Shown here in pieces: positions 17,154 to 25,800 of a DNA stretch of 26,835 nt. A model generated the notes under the pieces. That model was not told where the DNA came from, made no database searches, and worked only from the letters and a program-made list of their open reading frames with translations. The position numbers and the translations under genes were made by a program. Origin of the DNA: JBCDIQ01 sp039024295. GTDB taxonomy: Bacteria; Bacteroidota; Bacteroidia; J057. The stretch spans positions 1-26,835 of the forward strand of contig JBCDIQ010000028.1 in NCBI GenBank assembly GCA_039024295.1. The letters are read 5' to 3'. How positions within the stretch are numbered: position 1 is the stretch's first letter; each line of letters begins with the position of its first letter.

Positions 17154-17630
17154 ATGAGTGAAATAAACTACCTAACCAAGGAGGGATATGATAAGTTAAA
17201 AGATGAACTTAACACCTTGAAAACTAAAGAACGTAAAGAGGTTGCCGATGCTATCCAGAAAGCCCGTGAGATGGGAGATTTGAGTGAGAATGCTGAATAC
17301 GATGCAGCAAAGGATCGTCAAGGGTTGCTCGAATTGAAAATCTCCAAGCTAGAGACCATAATTGCCAATTCCCGCATCCTGGATACTTCCCGTTTGGATA
17401 CTGGGAAGGCCTACATACAGTCCATTGTAACCTTGCAAAACATGGACAACAACGCCAAGATGAAATACCAGCTTGTAGCTGAGCAGGAAGCCAACATAAA
17501 AGAGAGTAAGATTTCAATAAAGTCCCCTGTGGGAAAAGCCCTGCTGGGAAAGGAAGTAGGAGAAGAGGTGGAAATAAAGGTACCTGCTGGAACGCGCAAG
17601 TTTAAAATCCTTGAGATCGCCTTTGACTGA
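17154..17630 (+). CDS. greA: Transcription elongation factor GreA
   Basis: A 158-aa protein of typical GreA length. The N-terminal coiled coil (residues ~5-75) opens with NYLTKEGYDKLKDELNTLK and contains the tip motif GDLSENAEYDAA, whose acidic residues D42 and E45 enter the RNA polymerase secondary channel and stimulate cleavage of backtracked RNA. The C-terminal FKBP-like domain (~80-158) includes KISIKSPVGKALLGKEVGEE and VPAGTRKFKILEI. Cytoplasmic. Preceded by a terminator and followed by another, so it is probably its own transcription unit. The HIT gene starts 71 bases after its stop. Confidence 0.97.
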   Translation: MSEINYLTKEGYDKLKDELNTLKTKERKEVADAIQKAREMGDLSENAEYDAAKDRQGLLELKISKLETIIANSRILDTSRLDTGKAYIQSIVTLQNMDNNAKMKYQLVAEQEANIKESKISIKSPVGKALLGKEVGEEVEIKVPAGTRKFKILEIAFD

Positions 17631-17660
17631 TTCGTTACAACATAATTTTTCCTAACTTCA

Positions 17661-17684
17661 AAGCCCGGGAGCAGCCGGGCTTTT
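17661..17684 (+). terminator. Intrinsic terminator between greA and the HIT gene
   Basis: AAGCCCGG (17661-17668) pairs with CCGGGCTT (17675-17682) across a GAGCAG loop, followed by a short T run (17681-17684). It ends only 17 bases before the ATG of the HIT gene, so a HIT transcript either starts inside or just after it, or depends on readthrough from greA. Confidence 0.8.
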
Positions 17685-17701
17685 CGTATAAATGAGCAAT
17701 T

Positions 17702-18097
17702 ATGCCTTCTATTTTCACCCGTATCATTCAAGGGGAAATACCAGCTCATAAAGTAGCAGAGACTGAGGATTTTCTCGCATTTCTTGATATTCGCCCGAGG
17801 ACAAAAGGACACACCTTGGTAATTCCCAAACAAGAGGTGGATTACTTGTTTGACTTACCAGAGGCCACCTATCTTGGGTTACATATATTTGCCAAAGAAG
17901 TGGCCCATGCAATTGAGAAAACCGTACCTTGTAAGCGGATCGCTACGGCTGTATTAGGGCTTGAAGTTCCTCATTGCCATATTCACCTTATTCCGATCAT
18001 GGCAATTGGTGATGTTGACTTCGGTCGCGAAGCCTTTCCCATGACCCCAGAAGAATTTGCTGATCTGGCAAATGAAATCCGTGGAAATCTACCTTAG
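17702..18097 (+). CDS. HIT-family nucleotide-binding protein
   Basis: A 131-aa protein of the histidine-triad superfamily, which hydrolyses or transfers nucleotides from phosphoramidate or dinucleotide substrates. The N-terminal part has the usual IFTRIIQGEIPAHKVAET and FLDIRPRTKGHTLVIPK blocks. The signature H91-C-H93-I-H95-L-I lies in EVPHCHIHLIPI; the middle His (H93) is the family nucleophile. Length and order match HINT-type proteins, but substrate cannot be read from sequence. Cytoplasmic. It starts 17 bases after a terminator hairpin and ends 34 bases before the ABC transporter gene, with which it may be co-transcribed. Confidence 0.95.
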   Translation: MPSIFTRIIQGEIPAHKVAETEDFLAFLDIRPRTKGHTLVIPKQEVDYLFDLPEATYLGLHIFAKEVAHAIEKTVPCKRIATAVLGLEVPHCHIHLIPIMAIGDVDFGREAFPMTPEEFADLANEIRGNLP

Positions 18098-18131
18098 TTG
18101 AATCTACCCTAACCCCAATGAGCATTCCTGA

Positions 18132-19907
18132 ATGGCTGAAAAAGTAAATGGTAAAGCCCTCGATACCCGCCTGATTGGAAGGCTGCTGAGCTATACACGT
18201 CCCTATCAGGGGCGCTTTGTGCTGGCATTAGTGAGCACCTTGGTACTGGCATTGTTGATGCCGGTTCGTCCGATGATTTTTCAGCATATGCTGGACAATG
18301 AGATCATAAAAGGAGACCTGGGAGGCCTGAGGATATTGGTTGTTGCGGTTACAGTATTGCTCATGGTTCAGGCACTGGTTACCTATTACAATACCTATTT
18401 GACCAATTGGCTGGGGCAATCTGTGATTCGCGATATCCGGGAACAGGTCTTCCAGCATATTACCCGCATGCGGTTGAGCTTTTTTGATTCCCGTCCCATT
18501 GGCATGCTTCAGACCCGGACGATCAGTGATGTAGAGACTTTGAATGATGTATTCACTTCAGGTCTGGTAAGAATTTTCAGCGAAATACTTCAATTATTGG
18601 TCATTATGGCCGCCATGTTCTATACCAACTGGCGGCTCAGTTTGATGGTGCTTACCACCATGCCCTTGCTGCTATTTGCTACCTATGTGTTCAAAAACTC
18701 CATAAAGCAAGCTTTTCAGGGTGTACGGGAAGCGGTGAGTAACATGAACGCTTTTCTGCAGGAGCACATTACTGGAATGTCTATTGTCCATATTTTTAAC
18801 CGGGAGGAGGAAGAGATGAGCCGGTTTCAGGAAATTAACCGGGACTTGCGGAGGGCAAACCTAAAGTCTGTGATGGCCTACAGTATATTTTTTCCAGTGG
18901 TAGAAATCATCACCGCCCTCGGTATGGCCATTTTGGTGTGGTACGGTGCAAGCAGGGCATTGATCGGAGAGTTACAGTTTGGGGTACTGGTTGCCTTCAT
19001 CATGTACATACAAATGTTTTTTCGCCCACTGAGAATGCTGGCAGACCAGTTTAATACCCTGCAACTCGGGATGGTGAGTGCAGAACGCATTTTTAAGGTA
19101 CTAGATACCGAGGAGGCCATCCCAGATGAAGGGAAAGCCAAACTTTCAGAGAGCGACCCCCACAATGGTGTTCAGAAAGGAATAAGCATCGCATTTGAAG
19201 AGGTAAACTTTGCCTACAAAGAACCCGATTGGGTACTGGATTCCATTAACCTCAAAGTAAACCCAGGGGAAAAGGTGGCACTTGTGGGGGCAACGGGTTC
19301 AGGAAAAACCACCATCATCAACCTGCTGAGCAGATTTTACGAAATCCAGAAGGGGAAAATATATGTAAATGGTACCGACATCAAATCCATTTCCCTATCT
19401 GAGCTTCGGCAACTGATTGGGGTTGTGTTGCAGGATGTATTCCTTTTTTCGGGGAGCATACGACAAAACATCACCCTGAATAATGATGATGTTCCTATGG
19501 AAGCCATTATTGAGGCGGCCCGTCAGGTGGGAGCTGATGGCTTTATTCAACAATTGCCTGGGGGGTATGATTACCAGGTACGTGAACGAGGCGTTACCCT
19601 TTCCCTTGGCCAACGTCAGTTAATTGCTTTTGCAAGGGTACTCATTTACGATCCAGCCATTCTGGTGCTGGATGAGGCCACCGCAAATATTGATACAGAA
19701 TCTGAAGAAGTGATTCAACATGCCATTGATACCATCATGGCTGGGAGAACTTCTATCATCATTGCCCACAGACTTTCAACCATCCAAAAAGCGGATAAAA
19801 TTGTGGTCCTGGAAAAGGGGCGAATCATTGAAATGGGCTCACATCAGGAATTACTTCAACAAGAAGGAGCCTATCACACCCTTCACCAGCTACAATTTGC
19901 CGGGTAA
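18132..19907 (+). CDS. ABC transporter, fused permease/ATPase (MsbA/MdlB-like exporter half)
   Basis: A 591-aa half-transporter with an N-terminal six-helix exporter domain (~20-315) and a C-terminal ATPase (~350-591). ATPase motifs are complete: Walker A GATGSGKT (386-393), Q-loop at Q434 (VVLQDVFLFSG), signature LSLGQ (490-494), Walker B ILVLDE (510-515, catalytic E515) and H-loop H546 (IIAHRLST). The signature has Leu where LSGGQ has its first Gly, a substitution known in MdlB-type exporters, so activity is expected. It probably works as a homodimer, since no partner half-transporter is adjacent. Candidates are lipid or drug export, but substrate is not readable. The ATG at 18118 is out of frame; 18132 is the start. 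A -7 box for the next gene lies just after the stop. Confidence 0.95.
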   Translation: MAEKVNGKALDTRLIGRLLSYTRPYQGRFVLALVSTLVLALLMPVRPMIFQHMLDNEIIKGDLGGLRILVVAVTVLLMVQALVTYYNTYLTNWLGQSVIRDIREQVFQHITRMRLSFFDSRPIGMLQTRTISDVETLNDVFTSGLVRIFSEILQLLVIMAAMFYTNWRLSLMVLTTMPLLLFATYVFKNSIKQAFQGVREAVSNMNAFLQEHITGMSIVHIFNREEEEMSRFQEINRDLRRANLKSVMAYSIFFPVVEIITALGMAILVWYGASRALIGELQFGVLVAFIMYIQMFFRPLRMLADQFNTLQLGMVSAERIFKVLDTEEAIPDEGKAKLSESDPHNGVQKGISIAFEEVNFAYKEPDWVLDSINLKVNPGEKVALVGATGSGKTTIINLLSRFYEIQKGKIYVNGTDIKSISLSELRQLIGVVLQDVFLFSGSIRQNITLNNDDVPMEAIIEAARQVGADGFIQQLPGGYDYQVRERGVTLSLGQRQLIAFARVLIYDPAILVLDEATANIDTESEEVIQHAIDTIMAGRTSIIIAHRLSTIQKADKIVVLEKGRIIEMGSHQELLQQEGAYHTLHQLQFAG

Positions 19908-19912
19908 TTTTT

Positions 19913-19920
19913 TACTTTTG
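19913..19920 (+). promoter_or_regulatory. Bacteroidota -7 box (TACTTTTG) before the acidic protein gene
   Basis: An exact TAnnTTTG match six bases after the ABC transporter stop and 63 bases before the ATG at 19983. A TTTG lies at 19896-19899, but the spacing (13 bases) is short of the usual 19-21, so the -33 assignment is weak. Confidence 0.4.
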
Positions 19921-19982
19921 TAATTCACCTGTTCGTTCGGTTTAACTATATCTTTACTCTCCTGAATTGAAATTTCATATTT

Positions 19983-20468
19983 ATGAACACCATTTCTGAA
20001 TTATTAGTAGATCAAACATGGCAGGAGATTAGCCAGATGTCGGAAACAGAGCTTCCTGGCCTGATCAGTGAAATGAGTGATGATCAGCCCCTACTGTTGG
20101 TTTACCTCATGACGGTAGGAGAGGAGATTCTGGACGAAGAAGAGCAAGAGCTTCTCTTATATTTAGGAGTCGTCGTTTGGAAGATGATGTCAAAAGGGGA
20201 ACAGCAGATGGGGGAGGTCACCGAACCGTTGCTTGATAAAGTGGAGCAGGAGAATTCTAAAATGGTGGAATACCTGGAAGGTGAATCAGAACATTCATTG
20301 GCTGATACAGTCCTGAATATTTTGGGTGGCTACAATCAGGCAGCAATTTTTAAGTATTTGGTAGAGGCCATTGTGGAGGCAGTAGACGCAGGAGAAATCC
20401 GGGTGGAAAGTGCCGGTATTCTCGCCCTTTACCTTAAGATCCACCTGGATTGTTTGGATCAGGTGTAG
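19983..20468 (+). CDS. Acidic hypothetical protein (161 aa)
   Basis: A soluble, all-helical-looking 161-aa protein, very rich in Glu and Asp, with Leu-rich amphipathic stretches (LLLVYLMTVGEEILDEEEQE, LLLYLGVVVWKMMS, AAIFKYLVEAIVEAV). I recognise no motif, signal peptide or membrane segment and no named family. It lies 75 bases after the ABC transporter, with a possible promoter in the gap, and its downstream neighbour is a minus-strand PAS protein. The composition suggests a small protein-protein interaction or regulatory protein, but that is only inference from composition. The continuous frame and distinct base composition argue that it is real. Confidence 0.7.
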   Translation: MNTISELLVDQTWQEISQMSETELPGLISEMSDDQPLLLVYLMTVGEEILDEEEQELLLYLGVVVWKMMSKGEQQMGEVTEPLLDKVEQENSKMVEYLEGESEHSLADTVLNILGGYNQAAIFKYLVEAIVEAVDAGEIRVESAGILALYLKIHLDCLDQV

Positions 20469-20699
20469 ACCTATTTCTTTTGAAGGGTGCAGGTAAAACC
20501 CGGAAAAAAAGCTAGATGCACGCATAGAGCCCTTTTCATGAATAGAAATACATGGAAACTACCTGTGTTTTTGAGGATGATGAATGTGGCTTGAACCTCC
20601 ATTTTTAACTAGAGTCAATAGGGTACATTAAATAATATCACTACAAAGCTAGCGGTAAGACGCGCAATCTGCCTCCTGGGCTCTGATGCATGAGGTTAA
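20469..20699. other. Intergenic region between convergent genes
   Basis: 231 bases between the acidic-protein gene (plus) and the PAS protein gene (minus). I see only imperfect short inverted repeats and no confident terminator for either gene, and no HATPase-encoding frame continuing from the PAS protein. Confidence 0.5.
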
Positions 20700-21677
20700 T
20701 CATTTTTTATTGAATAAAATGATTTCATGGATCACATCATCCAATTTCTTAACCGTTGTCTCAAGGTGCCCAATAATTGTCTCATCCAGGTAGTTGTGAT
20801 GTGTTTCCTGTTTCAGTAAATCAACCAACCCAAGGATGGTCGCTACCGGCCCCCGAATTTGGTGAGCTGATTTGTAGGAGATTTCATTCAATTGGCGTAC
20901 ACGGTCATTCAGCTGGCTTTCCAATTGTTTGAAGTGGGTGACGTTTAAGGCACTTCCGAGGGCTTGAGTTGGCATTTGATTTTCGTCGCGTCTAAATACT
21001 GAATCCCTGACCAACACCCAGATGGTCTCCCCATTTTTATCCGATATTCGAAATTCAGTCTCCAAAACTTCCTGATCTTTTGCATGCATGATTCGCTCCC
21101 GATGGTCCAGTACCTTCTGGACATCATCAGGGTGGATAATATCCAAAATTACTTCAGTGTTCAATTTCAGATGATTGACATTAGAGGAATATACCAGGCG
21201 TTTTCGGATAAAATCGTAAATATTAAAGGAGGTATGAGATACCTGAAAGACGCCTTGGAGCATCATCAATTTTTCTTTCTGGCTTTTATTTTCTTCCTCC
21301 AGCTGTTTTTGTTCGTCAATATCCTGGTGTATGCCCACCACTTTTCGGACGGAATTATCTGGCCATCTGTCTACAACTTTACCGGTTGACCTCACCCATT
21401 TATAGGTGCCATTATAGGTCCTTAAGCGGAATTCTAGCTGCCAGGATTGATCCTTTTTCATGTAATCCTCCTGGGCTTGGAGGACCTCTTCCTTCTCGTC
21501 GGGATGCAGGAGGTCTACCCATGTATCAAGTGAGGGGGCCAGGGCCCCATTTGGGTATTCAAGCATCTTAAACCATCCTTCGCTTTGGTACACCTGGTTT
21601 TCTGGGAGTCGCCATTCCCACCAGCCTTCAGTTACGGCTTCTAAAACAGTTCGGAGGAGTAGTTTATGTATGGTCAT
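20700..21677 (-). CDS. PAS-PAS-DHp signalling protein lacking a kinase ATPase domain
   Basis: A 325-aa cytoplasmic signalling protein with no membrane segment. PAS 1 (~12-125) has the PAS-fold-3 markers WVDLLHPDEKEEV and EFRLRTYNGTYKWVRSTGKVV ... GIHQDIDEQK. A coiled coil (~122-142) leads to PAS 2 (~143-250: IIHPDDVQKVLDHRERIM, EFRISDKNGETIWVLVRDSV). Residues ~255-325 form a histidine-kinase dimerisation helix pair with the phospho-acceptor box SAHQIRGPVA (H272, R275, P277) and a second helix ending at the stop. The ATP-binding catalytic domain that normally follows is absent, and the stop is a clean TGA. Either it is phosphorylated by another kinase, serves as a dimeric sensor scaffold, or is a degenerate kinase. 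It faces sufE divergently. Confidence 0.88.
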   Translation of the reverse strand: MTIHKLLLRTVLEAVTEGWWEWRLPENQVYQSEGWFKMLEYPNGALAPSLDTWVDLLHPDEKEEVLQAQEDYMKKDQSWQLEFRLRTYNGTYKWVRSTGKVVDRWPDNSVRKVVGIHQDIDEQKQLEEENKSQKEKLMMLQGVFQVSHTSFNIYDFIRKRLVYSSNVNHLKLNTEVILDIIHPDDVQKVLDHRERIMHAKDQEVLETEFRISDKNGETIWVLVRDSVFRRDENQMPTQALGSALNVTHFKQLESQLNDRVRQLNEISYKSAHQIRGPVATILGLVDLLKQETHHNYLDETIIGHLETTVKKLDDVIHEIILFNKK

Positions 21678-21816
21678 AAAGTTCTTTTTTATAAGAGCAG
21701 GAAGATTTAAAGTACCAAATTATGTCTACAGGAGACAAGATTCTTCAAACTTTTTTCAGGGTTTTGCGATTTATTGGGTATAGGTGTAAGTTCCATCTGT
21801 TAAGTTATAACCTGTT

Positions 21817-22248
21817 ATGAGTAAAAAGATTTCCGAGATAGAAGAGGAGATTGTGGAAGAGTTTAGCCTGTTTGATGATTGGATGGATAAATACCAGTAT
21901 ATCATAGAAATGGGCCAACAACTCCCGGGCCTTGAGGAAAGTGATAAATCTGAGGATAACATTGTTAGAGGGTGTCAATCAAGGGTATGGCTAACTGCCG
22001 AAGAAAAGGAGGGAAATGTAGCGTTCGGTGCAGATAGTGATGCCATCATTACCAAAGGCCTCATTGCTTTGCTGGTGCGGGTGCTGTCAGGACAGCAAGC
22101 GACAGACATCGCAAAAGCTGACCTTGGGTTTGTGGACAAGATTGGGATTCGGGAACACCTTTCTCCAACTCGTTCCAATGGCCTGAATTCCATGATCAAA
22201 AAGATGAAATTGTATGCGATAGCATTTCAGGCACGTCAACATATGTAG
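21817..22248 (+). CDS. sufE: SufE-family cysteine-desulfurase sulfur acceptor
   Basis: A 143-aa protein of typical SufE length. It accepts persulfide sulfur from the cysteine desulfurase SufS and passes it to the SufBCD Fe-S scaffold. The sulfur-carrying Cys53 lies in the family block VRGCQSRVWLTA. Other landmarks are QYIIEMGQQLPGLE near residues 28-40 and the C-terminal GLNSMIKKMKLYAIAFQ. Cytoplasmic. It is 22 bases upstream of a DUF59 Fe-S assembly gene, so the two form an assembly pair. The rest of the suf operon (sufBCDS) is not in the window and may be elsewhere. Confidence 0.95.
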   Translation: MSKKISEIEEEIVEEFSLFDDWMDKYQYIIEMGQQLPGLEESDKSEDNIVRGCQSRVWLTAEEKEGNVAFGADSDAIITKGLIALLVRVLSGQQATDIAKADLGFVDKIGIREHLSPTRSNGLNSMIKKMKLYAIAFQARQHM

Positions 22249-22270
22249 TCCAGAATCAAATACAACCAAA

Positions 22271-22573
22271 ATGAGCCTTAAAGACCAAATAGTAGAGCAG
22301 CTAAAGACCGTTTATGACCCTGAAATTCCAGTTAATATTTATGAACTGGGATTGATATATGAGGTGAATGTGCAAGAAGGGAACAACATCCATGTGCTCA
22401 TGACATTGACAGCGCCTGCCTGTCCGGCTGCTGAGATTATTCCTGAAGAGATCAATGAAAAATTGAGTGAGATTGAAGAGGTGCAAGACGTAACCGTAGA
22501 GGTAACATTTGAGCCTCCTTGGGACAAAAGTATGATGTCCGAAGAAGCTCAGCTTGAGCTCGGTTTTATGTAG
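22271..22573 (+). CDS. DUF59/MIP18-family Fe-S cluster assembly factor (YitW/SufT-like)
   Basis: A 100-aa protein of the MIP18 (DUF59) family, which helps maturation of Fe-S proteins. It carries the conserved DPEIPVNIYELGLIY at 16-30, the TLTAPACPAAE block at 46-55 with the reactive Cys51, and the C-terminal FEPPWDKSMMSEEAQLELG. It lacks the longer N-terminal region of full-size SufT, so I leave the symbol blank. It is 22 bases after sufE, supporting a joint role in cluster assembly. The leader CAACCAAAATG directly before the start recurs upstream of the PorV-like gene. A hairpin at 22620-22656 probably ends the unit. Confidence 0.93.
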   Translation: MSLKDQIVEQLKTVYDPEIPVNIYELGLIYEVNVQEGNNIHVLMTLTAPACPAAEIIPEEINEKLSEIEEVQDVTVEVTFEPPWDKSMMSEEAQLELGFM

Positions 22574-22619
22574 CCAACGTAGGTGTATTGGTCCCTCAGA
22601 GGTCCTTAAAGTCAGCTGG

Positions 22620-22656
22620 GTTTACCTCCCCTGGTTTTGGATTTAGGGGGGTAAAC
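22620..22656 (+). terminator. Long hairpin after the sufE-DUF59 unit, probable terminator
   Basis: GTTTACC(T)CCCCT (22620-22632) pairs with AGGGGGGTAAAC (22645-22656): 12 pairs with one bulged T and a 12-base loop. The tail TTCTATATTTAA is only moderately U-rich, so termination efficiency is uncertain. Confidence 0.6.
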
Positions 22657-22667
22657 TTCTATATTTA
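22636..22667 (+). promoter_or_regulatory. Near-consensus Bacteroidota promoter overlapping the hairpin
   Basis: TTTG (22636-22639) is followed after 20 bases by TATATTTA (22660-22667), one base from TAnnTTTG. Spacing fits the family's 19-21. The -33 box lies in the hairpin loop and the spacer contains its 3' arm. It would start transcription near 22674 for the T9SS gene at 22877. Confidence 0.45.
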
Positions 22668-22876
22668 AGTGAGATAGTTGTATGTACGGGAGAATTTTAA
22701 CTTAAATGCCCAAATGTCCCCTATCCATCAATTCTCAAGACTGTAGATCGGTTTCTCACTGGCCGCCGTGTAAGTCTGCAAAATGACCTTGGAGCTTTCC
22801 TTTCTCCCTCCATGATATGCCATGTGGTTGTACACCCAGCCAACGGTTTTTCTTTTGCGCACCTAACACCTCATAC

Positions 22877-25800
22877 ATGAAACACATTTACGCAATATGC
22901 CTGCTACTGGGTATATATTGCATGAGTCAAGACCTGCATGCTACCCATGCCATGGGAGCGGATCTCACCTATCGGTGTATTGGCGGTAACCAATATGTAG
23001 TCAGGCTTTCGTTTTATAGGGACTGTAATGGAATTGCACCAAGTACGACGGTTAATGTCCAACTAAACTCGGCTTCTTGTAGCCAAAGTATTTCGGTGTC
23101 GCTGCCGCTGCTAGCAGGTTTTCCGGTTGAAGTTTCCCCTATCTGTCCCAGTCAAATCGGTCGAAGTAGTTGTAATTTTGCAGGGACCCTGCCAGGTGTC
23201 GAAGAATATGTGTATGAAGGAACAGTTACCTTGCCGCAGGCCTGTACCGATTGGGTGTTCAGCTTTAGAGAGGGATTCCGAAACAACGCCATTACGACCC
23301 TTACCTTTCCTGGAAATGCCTATCTATATGTAGAGGCGAGGCTAAATAATGTCGTCGCTACCTGTAATTCTTCTCCCTCCTTCACCTCTAAACCGATTCC
23401 CTATATCTGTGAAAATCAGTTTTATGCCTATAACCATGGTGCTGTTGATGCAGATGGTGATTCCCTGGTGTATACCTTGATAGATGCATTGGATAATGCT
23501 GGTACAACCGTGGGGTACAACGTCGGATATTCGGGCATTAACCCTCTTACTTCTTCAACCCCGCTTAGCATTGATCCCCAGAATGGAACCCTTAACCTAA
23601 CTCCTAATGCCCTCCAGGTAGGGGTGGTAGCGGTTCGCGTAGATGAATACCGAAATGGTGTTCTGATTGGGAGTGTCATCAGGGATATTCAAGTCACGGT
23701 ACTTTCCTGTACCAATTCCTCTCCTGATATCCTTCCCCTGGCCAACCTTAGCGGAGGCTCCTCAGTTTCTCCCTATCAGGTTGAAATCTGTCCCAATACC
23801 CCGCTTAGCTTTACCGTCTCAGGCCGCGACATGGACGGAATTGACAGTGTATTCATGAGTTGGAACAATGGTATCCCAGGTGCCACCTTCACCCTTAACC
23901 GGGTTCAACCGGACTCAGTGGTGGGTACTTTTAGTTGGACTCCTGGACCCGGAGATATTGGATTGAATAATTTTGTTGTGAGCCTACAGGACAACGCCTG
24001 TCCGGTCATTGGTACCCAATCTCTTGCCTTTAATGTTTTGGTGCTGAATGGTACCACTGGGGGACCAGATCAGGATTTGTGCCTCAGTGGGAATAATCAA
24101 GCAACCTTGTCGGCACTTGGAGGCACTGTATTTACTTGGCGGGTAATTAGTGGGGACGTAGCTAGCCTAGCCTGTACCAACTGCCGTACCCAAAATGTAC
24201 GTCCTGCCGCCACCACCCAGTATGAAGTAGTCAGTAACTTTGCCTGTAATCCTAGAGATACAATTGCGGTCACCCTGGTCCCTTCCTTTACGTTGAACAT
24301 AAGTCCTGATACCACCCTATGCTTGGCAGGTAATTATCCTTTGCAAGCAACCCCGCAAAGCCCAGGAACTTATACTTACGCCTGGTCACCTACGGTGGGG
24401 CTGTCCAATGCAGCCATCGGCAATCCCACAGCCAGTCCTGCAGCTACCACTCGTTACCGGGTTCAGGTAGCTTCCAATGCCGGCTGTGTGGTGGAAGACT
24501 CCGTAGACATCAGGGTTGAAAATGTAATCCTAAACGCGCTTCCAGAGGCTACACCTGGCATGTTCTGTACAGGAGGAGATACCGTGATGCTAAGGGCCAA
24601 TGTAATCAATGGTGATAGCAATGCGTACACAGTAGCCTCCATCCCATTTGCACCAGCTGCTGTCCCGGGCAATGCAACCAATGTTACACTCGGGGATGAC
24701 CAGGTACTTGGCAATTTAAACATAGGCTTCCCTTTTACCTTTTACGGAAATACTTACACCGATTTTACCCTTTCCTCTAATGGTTGGATGGGATTTGGAA
24801 CTGCTTATACGGCTTCAGATGCCTCGGATGATCCTATTCCTTCAGCTGGTGGTACCAATACCCTAATTGCCTTTGCCTGGGACGACCTGAACCCTGCTGC
24901 CGGGGGCACGATCACTTATTTTACAGATGGGGTGGCACCTAACAGGAGGCTAGTGGTTACGTTTGCTAATGTCCCTCACTTCGCCAGTGCCTTGAATACT
25001 GTTTCTACCCAGGTGATTTTGTATGAGGCCAATAATTGCATTGAAATCCACAACACCCAAATAGATTCGGATGGGGGAACCATGGCCCAGGGAATTGAAA
25101 ATTCAACTGGAACCATTGGGGTACCTGTACCCGGAAGGTCATCTACGGTTTGGACTGCTACGGCTGATGCCTATAGATTTTGCTTCTCCCCTCCCCGAGC
25201 CTATACCGTGAGCTGGGAAGCACCCATGGGAACTGCTATTGGCAATACAGATACGCTTATGGTTGCCCCGACTGTCCAAACGGATTATTACCTTGTTGTG
25301 CAAGACTCTGCCTCGGGATGCGAAAGCCGTATGCCGCCGGTAAATGTAGATATAGCCACGGTAGATGCAGGTCCCAACCAGGTCATTCTCATGGGGAACC
25401 CCACACCGCTCAATGGCACATATACTGGACCTGTGGGCGGAAATTGCAACAACTACCTGATGAATTCTATTCCTTTTGCGCCCCTTGGAGGAAATGGGGC
25501 CCAGGTGGTGGGTATTATGGACGATGACGTGGAAGGACCGTTTCCAATTGGGTTTGATTTCGAATTTTTCTGCAACACCCGTACCCAGTTTTACATCAGT
25601 TCCAATGGCTTTATCACCTTTGACAATGCCTTAGATGATGGATGTTGTACCGGACAAAATCTTCCCAGTCCCAATCAGCCAGATGAGTTGATTGCATTTG
25701 CCTGGGAAGACCTGGATCCCGGCGGGCCAGGAGGAGGGATAGTTGAATACTTCACTGTTGGCGCAGCTCCGAACCGCAGGTTGGTGGTCAACTTCATTCG

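Larger units (their letters stand above)
22574..22876. other. 303-base intergenic region upstream of the last T9SS gene
   Basis: This holds a long hairpin (22620-22656), an overlapping promoter-like pair (22636-22667) and a ~200-base leader for the gene at 22877. An in-frame ATG at 22817 would extend that protein by 20 residues, but they are not signal-peptide-like. I see no tRNA or other RNA gene. Confidence 0.55.

Noticed and set aside
19599..19613. LSLGQ instead of LSGGQ in the ABC transporter as a sign of inactivity
   Set aside because: MdlB-type exporters naturally carry a hydrophobic residue here; all other ATPase motifs, including the catalytic Glu and the H-loop, are intact.
22817..22876. 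Upstream in-frame ATG adding 20 residues to the last T9SS protein
   Set aside because: The added Cys/Phe-rich residues would precede and spoil the signal peptide that begins at the ATG at 22877.
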